From: Trichoplax sp. H2
Lineage: Eukaryota; Placozoa; Uniplacotomia; Trichoplacea
Reading direction: 5' to 3'
Length of the DNA stretch: 64,000 nucleotides
Assembly: GCA_003344405.1 (NCBI GenBank)
Contig: NOWV01000037.1
Span: forward strand, 490,839 to 554,838
Within the stretch, counting starts at the first letter, position 1; every line of letters begins with the position of its first letter. The translations under genes and the position numbers were made by a program. Of the stretch, positions 50,501-64,000 are shown piece after piece. The notes below the pieces were generated by a model, which saw only the letters and a program-made list of their open reading frames with translations, was not told the DNA's origin and made no database searches.

Positions 50501-53500
50501 TAGGCAGAGCCGCTGAAGGATGTATGGTGTTACTTTTTCGTTTCGGTAGTTTCAAGACCTGTAGCTGTCGGGATAGATTTTAAAAATTTGTGTTAATTAA
50601 CTTATGAATGTATAAATATGGCAGCGTGGTAATCACGCCATCAAGAAGTTGAAATAATTAGCCTAAATTATTTTTAAGCGTACGCATCTACTTATAATTT
50701 AGTTCTAATATTTCTTATCCTATCGAGCTACAATCCACTTATATCAGATTTTACTTTTAACCTCTTTTGTTGAATCTTTGTTAGCATTTTTATCTTTTGC
50801 TTTCTTTGCTTCAGCTTGTCGTTCTTGAATTAATGCTAGTTCATGCAATGTTTTACTAGCAGTTATTTGATTTAACTGCAGATGCGATAATTATAATAAA
50901 TATTTCAATTAGTCGAAATTTTTAAATCATGATTATTATTACGATACAAATATAATTATTATTAAACTTTAGACTATGATATAGGGAAACTGATATTTGG
51001 ATTTATTTGGTTATTTTATCATTGCTATAGTAATAATTAAAAATTCATAAAGCCTAGTATATATTTTGAGCATTAACGTCAGCGATATGAATATTATTAG
51101 CGCTTTAGCAAAAATACTAATAAGTCGAAGTCAGGGATATTTTACACCGAACTCTAATATATTATTAACTTTTCAATCTGAATGATGTATATTTAAATGA
51201 ATGCTTCCGTTATTGCTACTACAGTATTTAACAGAAACTATAGCTAGAAGTAGCTATTTAAAGCAGAAGCTCAATGTTAAACAAGCGTATTACCCTCCAA
51301 ATCCTCATTAAGTAAGTCCAAGCAAAATGAATATATTTGCGATATTTAGGCGATGAGCGGTTGCAGGTTAACGCCATTATAACATGAATGCGTAATAAGG
51401 CTTCTAACTGTTTAACTTGTAGGATATCTTTAGCCGTAATAGGAATTTCACTTGGAATGATACCAATAGTTTCTTCACTTTTTATTGGAATATAGTCGGC
51501 AGGATTAATACCAAATAGTTCGTCGTCATCATCATCATCATCATCATCTTCATCATCTTCAGTATTAATACCATTTTCCAATTTGGCCATGCCAATTTTT
51601 CTTTTCTGTTGCTTAGCATCCGCTAAATTACATAAATATATCATTAAGCTTTCAGCAGTCTTTAAATATACGTATTTGGTGCGTTAGATAAAATAAATAA
51701 TTCGACAGGATCATGCTGTATTACCAAGTTTCAATTGACATACCGATTTGAAGGCGCTCCGATCGTGCCATTGATAAAATAATATCTGCCGCCCATTCAA
51801 ACTGTTTAAAAAAATTACGGGTATGCCATATTCGTTAAAACAAATATGATAGAACTGATTAGAGAATATTATCTCTGTAATATTAATAGATATGGTTACA
51901 GACTACTTGTCAGAGGCTAACATAAGTCATCTTGAAAACTACCTGATCAATAGCATCTTGTAACGGGAATAAATGACGATGCAGCCAACAACCGAATTCA
52001 AGTAAGTAATCAAACTTTTGCCACTGACTTTCTGAATTCTATTATAAATTAATATAAAATTTTTCCAAACGTTTAATATCTAGTACGAGCCAAATTTGAT
52101 TAATATCAATCGATACAGGATACAGTTTAGAGACTGCCATTGGATAGCGAGTTAAAAATAAATAATTTAAAGCTTACTTTAAGAACTTCAATTGAATTCT
52201 GATAGGATGATAACTGTTCCAGGCGGTCATCAGAACATTCGGCTACGTATCGCCACATTTCTGCAACCACCCTTTCATTTTCATCCTGCAGAAACAAAAT
52301 ATTATATATAATTGAAGAAATTTATTAAAGTTATGCCATTAAATGGTAATACAGTCCATAACAGTGTTCATTCCAGCATATTAATCGGTTTTTACAGATT
52401 ATCGAAACATAAGAAAGTTATATTACACAATTAAAGTACAATTCTGGACTATTCGAGAACAGGATTGCACTTGCATTAGACTCTACTAATTACTTACCCT
52501 GAATTTAGCAATATCAGGCAAGACATTTTTACCCAATTTAGCTTTGAATATGACACGATGTTTAAATATTAACCTAAATAGTAAAATAAATTTGCTATCA
52601 TTACTAGATATTCTCCAAAATTATGATATCAATTTTTCCACTTACAGTCGATGATGTGTTCGAGGCATGTGGCTAATTGCTTTATCCATGGCTTGGAGAC
52701 CTTCCTTGTATTGATCCTATTATAACAAACCATTAATAGCAAGTTTTATTATGGGATCTAGTTTCGCTAAATATTTATTAGGCAAAAGTTAAATAAAAAA
52801 AATGCATCAATCCGATAGAATATACCTTGTCAGCGTAGCCTAAGAATAAAACACCATACATAGCAGCCCGTATAGTTAAATCATCGATATATTCTTCAGC
52901 GGTTTGGTTGGAATCTTGTAAACTTTGCTTAAGTTTTGGATCCCCTTGATCAAACGTTAATTTTGATTTTACTTCATCTGCCTACAAGATGATTTAAATT
53001 CAAACCCCAAAAATGTTTAAAGATTATTTTTATATTTCTATAACACTACCATAATTACCTTCCATTTTAAAAAATGTTTCATAAAAAAAATACTATAATA
53101 CCATAGAAATTCGCTATGATGTTAGTATATATTATAAAAAATTTTCCATACCTTTGATTTATTATGAATTCGATATAAGTCAGATATACTTTCAAGTAGA
53201 AACGTTAACGGCTCAATGAGTAGTTTCCGCTCTAATGGCTGTTTGACAAGAGGTAAGCAGGTATTCCAATAATGACGTATCGCAGACATTGCTAAAGTAT
53301 AACTTCTAGCTTCTATGGCACATCTAGAAGAACGGTTGCAAGTAGTAAAAATGTATTCTATACCTTAATTCTTTGTGAAAGTTTCAAGAAAAATATTTCG
53401 ATATTATATATCATTGCTTTCATGAATAAGCAGATTTTACAATAACTACCTGACACTATCAACAAATGCTTGCATGGCTAATCGGCGCTGTTCAATTCTA

Positions 53501-56500
53501 CCACCCATGGTCTCAACATAAGCCTGACCGAGAAGAGAATTCAGCAAGCTCAACATTTCATGGGCATAGACGTAACTAAACTGGCTGCCATTCACCATGA
53601 TGCCATTATTGATTCATAAACAGATATAAGAAACATTTAATATCAGAATTACTATTCTGTCACTAAATAGGATAATAGCCTAGTCTTGCATATAGGTCAA
53701 AAATGAAATACTGATATTTATGCAGGAATTAGATACTATTAATGCATGTAAAAAATTGCTATCGATATTTATGTTATTACCATTCTTGTATCTTTTGACT
53801 CTTTAATGATGTTATCTCAGTACGTGTTCCAAATTTGAGACCTTTCTCAGAGCAACTAATGACATTATTGAAATTTTTAACTTGTAACGAGACAAGTGCT
53901 AACTTTGACCACAAATATAATTCTACGATGCAATCATTCCATGATATATTAGCTGATTCTACCCATTTAATGGCCTATTAAAATTAATTTCAAGAAATGT
54001 TATTCAATTGGTATTAAATTTTGACTTCATTAATGCTGTTAAACATTTTTACTTGATGTAATCGTTCAATTTTAATTATTTTATAATAATCTATCAGTCG
54101 GATGGAGTATCTCTTTAAAGCGAATAATTTAAAGTAAATTTAATCTATTTTGGTGCATTCTACATATATTATAATGGGTCATTACTTTAGAAATCTTACA
54201 TCATTTAACGTTGGACAATTCACAAATTCTCCAAGTCCATTACGACTTGATGAAATCATTTCAACAGCGGTGATTGCCTTTGATGCAGATAGTACCGGAG
54301 TTTTATTTTCATCATGTTCATGGGATAAGTTGCGTGGAATGTTTATATTTAACAATTGGCGTAAATAAACCCATAAAGTTAACATTTTATGTCGTAACGA
54401 TAAAGGTATCTTATTGCTGTCATTCGACCCATTCGTTAATGTTAATGCATTTTCAATGATGTCCATTGCTTGTTTTAATTCAGGTGTTGCATCCGGATCA
54501 ATGTTAATTATTCTAGGTACTTTCATACCTGCTGTAACTATGCTATTATCAGAGCCAGTCATACTAGATTGTACAGTACGATTGCTAATAGCAGTATTCG
54601 AATGAGCGATTCCAGCAGTAGTATTGCCTCCACCTCCACCTCCACCTTTACCTTTTTCTACCTCTAAAGGTAAAACGATACGAGTAGGTAATTCGGGCAG
54701 CCATGGTTGAATAATTCCTTTAGCGAGAACATAGCTTATTTCGCTGTATAAGACAGATTCCCTACGAATACAATTTTCAAGGATTAAATGAACTGCTAAA
54801 ATTGATAACTCGATATAAGCAATGGCAAACAGAATGATATTTTATGCGATATAATGCTGCATGTCTCAAGATCTAATAGTCACATATAAGATATATATCG
54901 ATTATTCGTCACTAAATAGTCGTACCCGTTGATTCCAATAGTCTTCATTGCAGTTAAGACTGGCTGAAAAACTGGTACGAATTCTCGGAAAGAGGCCTGA
55001 TCAAATTTATGTTTGCAATAGTTCCATAAATAAGCTGCTGCGCTATAAACTAGCCATGATTCACTTAATTCGCAACCAAGTTGTAATGCACGCTTAAAGT
55101 CGTTAATCGCTGTTTGCCACAATGATTTCACCCAATCACTAGTCAAAAATGAGTTAATAGATGTTAAGAGCAATATAATATTGTGCTAAAGATTAAAGCC
55201 CCTCATGCATAGCAACACTTTTCATAATATCATATCTTGTAATATGATGCATACCAATAAGTCTTCCAGTCTGGATCGTCCAGGGTATTTGTCACTTGAT
55301 TTTTTTGTTTTAGTTTGGGATCCTGAGGAGGTGAAGGGCTATCTCCTAATAAAGTACCTTCATCTCTAGACTTACAAAGATATGCCTGGACGGTAAGGTG
55401 TATTACATCAATCAGTATGTTGATAATTTATTAGCTTTTAATTAATTTTACCAATCAAATTTCAAATTAGGTCGGAGATTAATTGCATAATAATTCTATA
55501 GCTGACCTCTCCATGGATGCAATATACTTCAGCAAGTATCCTCATTAATTCAGTATTGTTATGAGCCGTGATTTCTTCATTCGTGGCAACTAAATTTTGG
55601 ACTTTTGGTAATGTTGTTTCTAATGAGCTATCATTAGCTCTGATAATATTCCAACGACCATCATCATATAACAGACAGAATGTAGAAGCGACCCGAGCGA
55701 CATCCCATACTTCTTGCTTACGTGCCAACTTTGCTAAATCGCTCCAAAGGCGTACCCTAAGTGAGAAGTAGAGTTATAAATAATCCCTTTAATAATTTGA
55801 TTCTTTAATGCTTATTTTTGCCTTTTTTCTTAGTTTTACTAATTAATTATGGAGGAGATTTTTTAATTCAATTATAATACTATACTTTCAGACAGAGCAC
55901 AGCCGATTATGCAGTCATACTATTCATGGTATGGTAGTATGCGCTGTAAATTTGCAAATTATAGATTGGTATTTATACATCTAACATGAATTATACATTA
56001 TACTGTAAGCTCATAATTTATACATCATGCTGCCGATCAAAATGTTACTATGGAAGCCTAGTTAAGGGTGAATTCTACGATATTTATTAAAGTTCTCTCA
56101 ATAAATAGTTTTTGTAAGTGTTAGCCTTCGTATACGCAGAACTGCAGCGTCGTACAGTAGTAATTTCCAAAATAAACAATTCAACTTACCTTTCTTTATC
56201 ATTCTCCGTTCCCATTCTTTTAATATGTCCCTTAGCTTTTGCTAAACAACTGACCCAGTGATTGGCTCTTGTAGCCAATTTTCCCATCAGAGTATCTAAA
56301 CCTTTTCCAATGGTTACATCCCGTTCACAATCTAATACGACTGAAAAAGCATCAGGAGATAATGCCTGGCCAGCTTGAACTAAAAGTGCGCGTTTCATTT
56401 TCACTGTACTGCTGTCATCGCTGGATCTTGCCTAGCAATAGTACATTATGATAACAAATTTAATTATATTAAATTATGTTCTTTACTTTAAACGCTACAG

Positions 56501-59500
56501 TTAGACCGAAATCTATGCTTGTGCGGTATGATCATAAACTATAGTCTAGATTTGAATTACCTGTTCAATGAGTTGTGCCGCGCAATCTTCACGTTGATCG
56601 GGTGTCTGATAAAGTTCAGTACGCAATCTTAAACGTCGTAGGCCAGAATTTAACTGTTCGGTATAGCGATTATTATCATCCAAAGCCATAGCCTAATTCC
56701 AAAAAAGGGTTGTAACGAATTAATTAACGAATGCATAATGCAATTTAGCGATACTTTCAACCGCATTTTACTTGAACACTAGAACAGCAAGACATTTTAC
56801 ATCAATTACTTTTTGTATATGTCTGAGAGCAACTTGGATCTGCTCCTCAGCTTCTTCACACTTAGCTAACTCAATGTGGATTTGGCATCTCAATAGACTT
56901 AATAAACTAAAGTAAAAAGGTATTAAAAATTGAGGCAATGTAAGCGATATTTAGTTAATATAAAATTTCAGTAAATGTTTCAAATTAAATTACCTGTCAA
57001 GTTGTTCTAAAGCATTTGCAATCAATGTAAGCGATTTCTTAATGTTCTTTCTTAAATTCTTTTGTAAAAACGGCAGGCATAGATTCCATAGAACAATACA
57101 ACCAGTCTATTTCATTTTTTTAACGAGAATATCATTTATGGTAAGCACTACTCCAGATACGGGGATTATTGTAATGACAAAATATAATTTGTGACATAAT
57201 CTAAAATGTAGCAACCTGGATAACATCAGCATCTTTTAAGCGAATTGCTGAGCTAATTGTACTTTCCATCTCTTTAATAACCTTTAATCGTGCCTAATAT
57301 CATATTTCAAAACGAATGAGAATGTAACTATCAAAATTGAGCCCTTAGATATTTTGACATGTAACCAATATCGAAATAGTATATAGATGCATAAGCGTAA
57401 GTAATACCATTACCTGTACGATAGGTTTAGTGTAAAGTTCTTGCTTTGGACCGAGACGTTTTATAGTCAGCTGACATGTTAAATACTCTGTTTGGATTCT
57501 ACTTGCAGGTGTCTAATATAATAGATGTTTTCAGTTGTAGAACAGAAATATAAAGCAATTTGTAATCAAAAATAATTCCATAAACCGAAAATGCATAACA
57601 TCTAAAGTGCTTACATTAGCTAATTTCTTTAAATGGTTAACACATTCTTCTGCAGATTCAATCTTATCAAATTCAAGGCAAGTTACTGCAAGTTCTAGCA
57701 GAAATTTGATTCTAGAGGTGAAGATATAATCAAGATAAAAATTTTAAAATTTGGTTGGATGCGAGTATCGTGCGAATATTGTATGAATTTTAGGGATAGA
57801 ATAATTTTTTAACGATAGAAAAAACATTTCAATAAATCTTACTGTTCTTCTTGGGTCAGTGAACCTCCAGGGGTTACACTCTTTCGCCCACTTGGTGCAC
57901 TACTGTCTTCTTCGCGTAAGATTCGCTTTATTAATCTGCCTAAATCAATATCAACTTGTTCCACCGGTGTCTTCCCTGCTTGTGGTACTTCTTTACCTTC
58001 AAATGTGCTGTTTATTAAAATCAATTATTTGATTACTTACGAAAGTGTTTGCAGAAACGATACTATTTACTTGCTTTTAAGAGTTATTATTAACGCTGTA
58101 TCAAATAACTTTTGAATGAGGTGGAATAATAGTTAATATCTCATTTTACTCACAGTCTTAATCTCTTCATACGATATAGTATATTTAAATTTATAGCGAG
58201 TTTTGCATCTTTTACTAATTTTTGAGGATCAGCCAATCTGTGCACAATCTGTAAAACCCAATTTAGAATAAAATAAGGCGGCGATGTAAGATTGAGTCGA
58301 ATATTATTACATGAGAGTTTAAAAATTTAGGTTATACAGGATATATACCCGTATGTACAGAATTATAATGTTTTGTGCGCGAAATGGTTATGAGTGTGTT
58401 TAAATGACATTAAAGTTGATAATTCTTAAGCATGTGCTGTATATGCAAAAATAACCTGTAACTCGAAAATATCCTTAAATGTATCCGGAATATGCGATTT
58501 CGTGAAACTAGCAGCAACTTGAGCAACATTGATCGCATCTTCTCTTCTTCCAGCATCAATGTGGCATTCAATTAAAGCACTGTTTTATAAGAAAGACGTA
58601 GAGTTTTTAATTTCTTTTTCTGGATATAGATATTTTGTACTATTAGCTGTTGATGACTTTATGGTGTTGTAGATCTTACATCAGAAGTTTAGTTCTCCAT
58701 TCGTAATCTTTATCATCTATATCATCTAAAGCTTTGACTATGTTATGTAGAGATTTTGATAAATGGTGTCTGTGGCCAGCTGTTAAAAATGGCCGACAAA
58801 ACTTCCAATAAATAACTGAAGCGTTATAAACCAGAAAATGATACCTAAAAGAATATTTTAAAAAGCGATAAATAATAATTAGAATAAAAGGACAATATAG
58901 AAATGTTGACGCAATAGAATAATATTGACCTAGTAGTCTTTCTAGCAAAATTGATTGCCCTAGTAATATACGATACTGCAACTTCCAAATTTTCCTTTAA
59001 GAGAATAAAAATTTCGTATTATTATCTGTAGAAGATCAGCAATTTAATATATATAGCGAACGTAAATAGACAGTTGAGTTAAAATCAGAAATAAAAAGGT
59101 TTACTAAATTAGTATTTACAGTGTCTTTCTTGGATACTGGCGCATGAAGCTGAGCTTGGCATAAATATCCCCTTCCAAGAAATTGGTCTTCGGGTGGAGA
59201 TTTCCTGAAGAACATTTCCAAGCAGTCCTTGGCTAACGCTCGATAGCCTCTCTAGTATAAGCAGTTGAAGAAAGCTGTTATGACTTAATGCAAAATAGAA
59301 ATTATCATGCGAATTGGTCATGATGTAAATACTATAATTTTCTGTACTTCAATCCCTTATATGGCAAATTAATCGTTTATCACTTAGTGATTGAATCTTC
59401 TTTATAGCATTTACTAGACTAGTTTGCAAGCCTTGCATCCTTAGTATCCACTTAAATCGGTTATTATACAGTTTCTAATGCTAGTGTCTTGTCGATATAA

Positions 59501-60343
59501 TGAATAACGATCGATAATAATGTATATATGTAATGTTATGTGTCACTAATTACGATATCGGTATACGCGTATATGCAAGTAGAAGTAATTAGGACATATA
59601 CAGTATCTCATATCATCCATTATGGTGTATAATACTACATTGGAATATAGTAGTTCAGTTTTATGAAGATGCAGCACTGTAGCCTAATAAGGTATTATAG
59701 AGAGTAATACCTGTTTACGTACAATGGATAGAAAACGTGTATTTATTGTATAGCTTCGTAGTTGGCTGCTACTCAGGCGTGAATTACTTACTTCATCGTT
59801 GTTAAAACTTAAGTTCATAAAATTATACATCAAGTTGCATGTAGTCACCTTTTTTTGCGTAAGTGCACAACCACTATACGAATTAATTAATCATGAGACT
59901 ATATATTGATATCTCGTACTACAGCTATTTACATGACGAAATAATTGCCCTTCACGAGTGATTGAATTACTTTTTATAGTAGTCCATTATTGACATAGTT
60001 TGCAACTCTCTGATTAATAGTATCGATTCAACATGAAAATTTTACAATTTAATCTCGACAGAAATAATCATCTATATAGCTGATTATTCTATAGATAAAT
60101 TACGTACTTTAATCCATCATTTTAAAAGGCTAGAGGTATTTCGTTTAAGCAAAGACGATATAATCTGTTACTGACCTCGAAAGCGACTTCCGCAGTTAAG
60201 ACATACCAACTAGCTTGGATAGCGTCCACAGAGTCATCGCGCACTTCGACACCATATTTCAGCAATTGGTAGACTTCATTTAAGAGTACTTTATCATTTT
60301 CTTGATTAAGAGCGCCCAATATAACACGAATTTTATTATCCAT
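41522..60343 (-). CDS. CFAP46: Cilia- and flagella-associated protein 46 (CFAP46)
   Basis: This is a large TPR-rich protein of the C1d projection of the motile-cilium central pair. I recognise about 56 short exons over 18.8 kb. The first is 60343-60176 (MDNKIRVILGALNQENDKV), then 59251-59120 (DQFLGRGYLCQAQLHAPVS), 58994-58930, and 58844-58680 (YHFLVYNASVIYW, GHRHHLSKSL, EWRTKLLM). These match the CFAP46 N terminus. Middle exons include RRLRLRTELYQTPDQREDC (about 56600), KRALLVQAGQALSPD (about 56360), LARKQEVWDVARVASTFCLL (about 55690), RTHHRLLIFKHRVIFKAKLG (52650-52570), ILQVKQLEALLRIHVIMAL (about 51400) and EMWLKTILCLVDVLLQ (about 48650). The C-terminal exons carry VILADKELLRLPLEATSFF, SISRDFSLQILRHRL, CRLVVILDQAHSY and LFTLSGVGSVVINQWGTKLQ, as in human CFAP46. 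There is an Asp run near 51530, a poly-Gly run near 54640 and a basic insert near 43130. Identification is secure; many exon ends are approximate. Confidence 0.93.
48922..48940. repeat. TA microsatellite in a CFAP46 intron
   Basis: Uninterrupted ta dinucleotide run between CFAP46 exons. Confidence 0.95.
49481..49498. repeat. AT microsatellite in a CFAP46 intron
   Basis: Uninterrupted at dinucleotide run between CFAP46 exons. Confidence 0.95.
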
Positions 60344-63300
60344 CGCTTGGCTACTATAATAGTTTAATTTGATTGAATCCTGCTCAAGATGATCACTTTG
60401 GACTTGGATATACCCAATAATAATCACAAGGTGACCATTACAAATTGCCTTTCCCTCTAAATTGAGATGATAGATTAATACTTGATATTGGCTATACCAA
60501 TAAATTGAGCTGCAATCAGATTATACTTGCAGATGGATTTATATCTCGATATATAGATGGATTTGCCTCCCAAAATGTTAGTCGTTTAGCCTCTTGACGA
60601 ATAAAGTTCTAGTCAAGTCATATTGAATAAATTGCATAAGCTACGCTATAGAAGTGTCAACATCCATTTCTTACATAATTTTGTTGTCGAGTGATTTTTC
60701 TATGTCATTCTATTCAATGCGATTATGTGTTTAAGTAAGTATATTGCATGTCGTCGATGTGTTTTGTGCAGTCTATTTATGCCATGAAAGCATTCGATGG
60801 TTGACAAGTCAGTTGGCATGGCGACAAGATTGAAATTACTGATCATGCGCATCGATTGAAAAGTGCACCTAATAGTAATCAGTTGGCCTGGGCAAATCCT
60901 AAACGCTTTAAATATGCAAAATATATGTCACCTACGGCGATTGATTCCTAGTGACATACATACAACTCATGCCAGGTCATAGTGACATCATTTCGTACGC
61001 AACTCACAGTACCAGTATACGTATGATACATTCATTCAGTCATCGTTTTACGTTCGTATATCGTGTATGAGAACTACTAAGAAGAAGGAAAGTCTCAGTC
61101 TTTCTTTTAGTAATCCCCTTTGTCGTAGACATTGACTACTATAGATTACTACTGTAGTAATCTCTAGAACTCCATGTCCGGGATAAGAATCGTGTAGTTA
61201 TTCGCAAATTAGTCTCTTGCCCTAGTATCATTGTTACTGTGTATGGATGAGCCATTAAGAATCGCTTGCAAAACTTATGTCATGATTACCATAGCCAGAG
61301 CAGCACTGTCACTAGCAAGTGAATCACGATGGGTGACATTATTTTTGTGGAGACAGTGGTCACAATGTACAGTACAGCACAGCACAGTAAAGTACTGTAC
61401 CACATTGCACTGTACACTGTAAGAGACTGCTCTCATACTGTAGACAGTTACACTCGCAGTATGACTCACCCGCCAAAGTTCGAATCGCTGTTGCCATGAG
61501 AAAAAATGGCTGATCAAGCTCGGAAGAAACAATTATATCGCCCTGCTGTTCTACATCAGCATATACCCAGCAGCCCAGCAAGGTAACGCATGAAGACTGC
61601 AGTAATATCATGGATTCATTGATCCCTTTGGTTAAAAGAGAATTTTTTTCTTTTTATTTCAATTTCAATGTATAGGAAAACGTTAAGCCAAGGCTATTTG
61701 ATCGCTCAGATCAGGTTGGAATGGACTGTATACGAGTGTATACAACAACGACTAGATTACTTACAGCTATCGATTAATCATAATTATTACTAAACGATTG
61801 ACCACGTTATAACTTATTATTGACTCTAATACAACCAAAATTGTATTATATACTCAGTCTTTTCCATACTTGTAGCTCGATAAATTAGACAATTACTATC
61901 ATCATCCATTTTCATGATCGATTATGTTGTTGATTTGCACGTATACAGTAATGGCGACAATGCTTTCCCAGAAGATCAGAATAAAACGGAGACGAAGCGG
62001 TCCTTATTTCAATCTGTTAATACGAGGTAACTTATGCAGTGATTTAATAGTTATTGAATGGATGATGTTCTATGTAGTGGATGGCCACAATGACTTTAAA
62101 GTGGATGCAAAGTAATAATAATGTAGAACGACACCCTTGCAGATAATGGACACTAGGCTTAATTTGTGTCTATCACTGAAGTTCACTTTTAGACGTAGAA
62201 TTTATTCTATAACCGATTATAAAGAAGCAGCTGATTAGGATTATCATTGTAAGGTAGTAGTTTGTTAGTCGTAGATTAGCTTAGTAGCCTGATGACGCTC
62301 AAATATTGCGATTTAGTACTGTGTTAACTGTAAATTATACATTAAACTTCAATGCCTTCGGGTAGTTTTTTAGTTGTAGACTAGTCTACTAGTCTAATGA
62401 TATTGACAAATATTTACGTATTGCGATTTGATCTTACATCGTATAGGTAGTGCCATTAAGCTTGAATGTCATGCTGTAGCTTGTTAATTATGGACTAGCC
62501 AAATAGTCTGATGGCATTCACATATTGCGATTTGATCGCATGGACTATATGCAATCAATGTAGTAATTATGCATTCATCATGAGATCATAGATGTCATAT
62601 AGTAGTTTATTAGTTGTAGATTGGTTTCATAGTCTGATCGCTATGACGATTCGATCATACGTAGTATATAAAGTACCATGATCATGGATAATATTAAAGG
62701 TCATGTAGCAGTTTATTAATTGTTGACTAGTTTGATACTTTGATCACATTCACGTATGCGATTTCATCAAATGTAGTATACGTACAGTATATGGTGCCAC
62801 GATCATACATTTGTCTTAAACGATATGTAGTGGTTTGTTAGTTGCAAACTAGCTTACTAATCAGATGTCATTCAAGCTCTGGGATAGGATTATAATTTGT
62901 ACAGTATAGATCATCACAATCCTATTAACTATTATATATGCTAGGTAAGACTTATTCAATAGATAAAATAATTTCCAACATAATTTGATAGGCCTGGCTA
63001 TCTTCCGCTATATTGGAATGTAATTTTAGTAATTAGTGCTATCTTAAATACTATCATACAATGTCAGTCATTTCGTATAACTGGCCGTAATAGTGATTCT
63101 TATCTTAATGTAATAAAGGTCAGCGTAGAGTACTGTCGATATATAAATCTAAATAACAAGGTTTTCATATTACTGTAATAATTAACAATTTAAAAGCTCA
63201 TATACAATCTTAAAAGTTATGAGCATGCACTACAGCAATTATTCATATATCATGCTACATACCATTCTCATGCTTGTTCATAGTGTACAGTACATATGAA

Positions 63301-63457
63301 CAACGACAATGTACTGTTGACCTCATACAATTTTTAATAATTCGAACTTGTTATTAACTCATAACAAACTTAATTAGATAAATATAGACTTCTAATATCA
63401 CTTGGCTTACACGCATAGTTTACCAATTTTCTTCCCGTTTCTTTATGAATTACTTAG
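60344..63457. other. Divergent intergenic region, CFAP46 to the edge gene
   Basis: No gene is recognised. Open frames at 61231-61611 run through GTAC-type palindromes (61365-61430) on both strands and look random. A tandem array at 62245-62880 is listed separately. Promoters for CFAP46 and for the partial gene at the right edge presumably lie at the two ends. A first exon of the edge gene may also lie in this region without being recognised. Confidence 0.4.
62245..62880 (+). repeat. Diverged minisatellite, unit about 100-120 bases
   Basis: Six imperfect units start near 62255, 62370, 62475, 62602, 62707 and 62830 with a variant of gtagtttgttagttgtagac. A tagtttagtagtctgatg variant follows, then cacatattgcgatttgatc and a gtatatggtgccat part. 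Many substitutions separate units, so the array is old. Confidence 0.82.
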
Positions 63458-64000
63458 CGTTCAACCGATAGTAAAGGGAAATGATAATTATCAAGACGAT
63501 GTCTCCCTTTTTTCTGATGAAGAAGAAAGTCAACAAGATCCAAAGGACCTTACTGTCATTGAAGGAACAGCACTATCTAAAGATGCAATGAGATCAAATA
63601 TACAGAGTAACATAATGGCAAATCAAAATGCAAATGATGAAAGATATCGCGATACCAGTAGCGATGATGCCAATTTTTCTAAGCAAACAAGAGCTGCATT
63701 GTCATCGTTAATGGTACTTCATTTAATTGTGGCATGGCCATATTTATCGTATATTAGCTTAATATTATCAACTCGTAGTTGGATGCTGCATCTTAATAAA
63801 CACTTGATTGACTTTCAATCAGGCAAATTCTCCAACGCCTAAAGTTGGCAACTCTCCTGTTCTAATTGTTGATGCCCTTGGTCGTACTGCCGATCCACAG
63901 GCAACGGAAGTTGCCGTTGTAACTACCGTAGCGAAATCAGCTGCTAAGGTTGTCTGCCATTCTCCTTCTGAAAAAAATTCTAATAAAGACGATAGTGTTC
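63458..64000 (+). CDS. Unrecognised gene, 5' part only (runs off window edge)
   Basis: Two exons can be read. The first, 63458-63713, has a TTAG acceptor and an ATG|GTACTT donor and encodes an acidic, polar stretch beginning VQPIVKGNDNYQDDVSLF, with SDEEESQQDPKDLTVIEG and ending TRAALSSLM. The second begins at 63823 after a CAG and stays open to the window end: ANSPTPKVGNSPVLIVDALG and then TEVAVVTTVAKSAAKVVCH. Phases agree (0/0). The codon use is protein-like, yet no domain was recognised. The low-complexity, Ser/Asp/Asn-rich composition suggests a disordered region of a nuclear or signalling protein, but that is only a guess. The start codon is not seen; upstream exons may lie before 63458. 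Confidence 0.5.

Noticed and set aside
54150-54605. Plus-strand open frames within the CFAP46 region
   Set aside because: They are antisense shadows of a well-supported CFAP46 exon.
61467-61485. tRNA B-box-like sequence (gttcgaatc)
   Set aside because: No A box, acceptor stem or anticodon arm can be built around it on either strand.

Overview
The window looks like nuclear DNA of a small, early-branching animal, most likely a placozoan (Trichoplax/Hoilungia type). This is inference from AT-rich sequence, short GT-AG introns in every gene, compact spacing, and an animal gene set (NSD-type methyltransferase, BNIP1/SEC20, BBS10, CFAP46) encoded by the standard code. No prokaryotic, viral or intact transposon gene was recognised. 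CDS coordinates below span introns; exon borders were read by eye from splice sites, reading phase and family conservation.

Layout, left to right. (1) 1-5.6 kb: a GTAC-rich upstream region, then the proteasome ubiquitin receptor PSMD4/Rpn10 (+). (2) 6.8-10.7 kb: an NSD-family H3K36 methyltransferase (-), convergent with PSMD4. (3) 10.7-15.9 kb: a gene-poor stretch with two satellite-like arrays, one assembly gap of 20 N and one possible two-exon small protein gene. (4) 15.9-21.3 kb: a 19-exon BBS10 chaperonin-like gene (+) with a diverged minisatellite in intron 1. (5) 21.8-26.6 kb: an 18-exon gene (-) whose product joins two TIR domains to a SLOG nucleotide-sensing domain. This is the most notable item in the window. 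(6) 28.9-30.4 kb: the SNARE BNIP1/SEC20 (+). (7) 30.4-36.7 kb: a gene-poor stretch with three tandem duplications, the last ending about 100 bp before the next gene. (8) 36.7-41.0 kb: a single-domain hexokinase (+). (9) 41.5-60.3 kb: the axonemal protein CFAP46 (-), spread over about 56 short exons. (10) 60.4-63.4 kb: intergenic sequence with another tandem array. (11) From 63.46 kb: the 5' part of an unrecognised gene (+) cut by the window edge.

The genes do not form one pathway. BBS10 and CFAP46 both serve cilia, which fits a ciliated animal. The TIR-TIR-SLOG protein combines, in one chain, domain types that in bacterial Thoeris defence are split between a TIR enzyme that makes a cyclic ADP-ribose-type signal and a SLOG domain that senses it. 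A role in innate immunity or NAD signalling is therefore a reasonable but unproven hypothesis.
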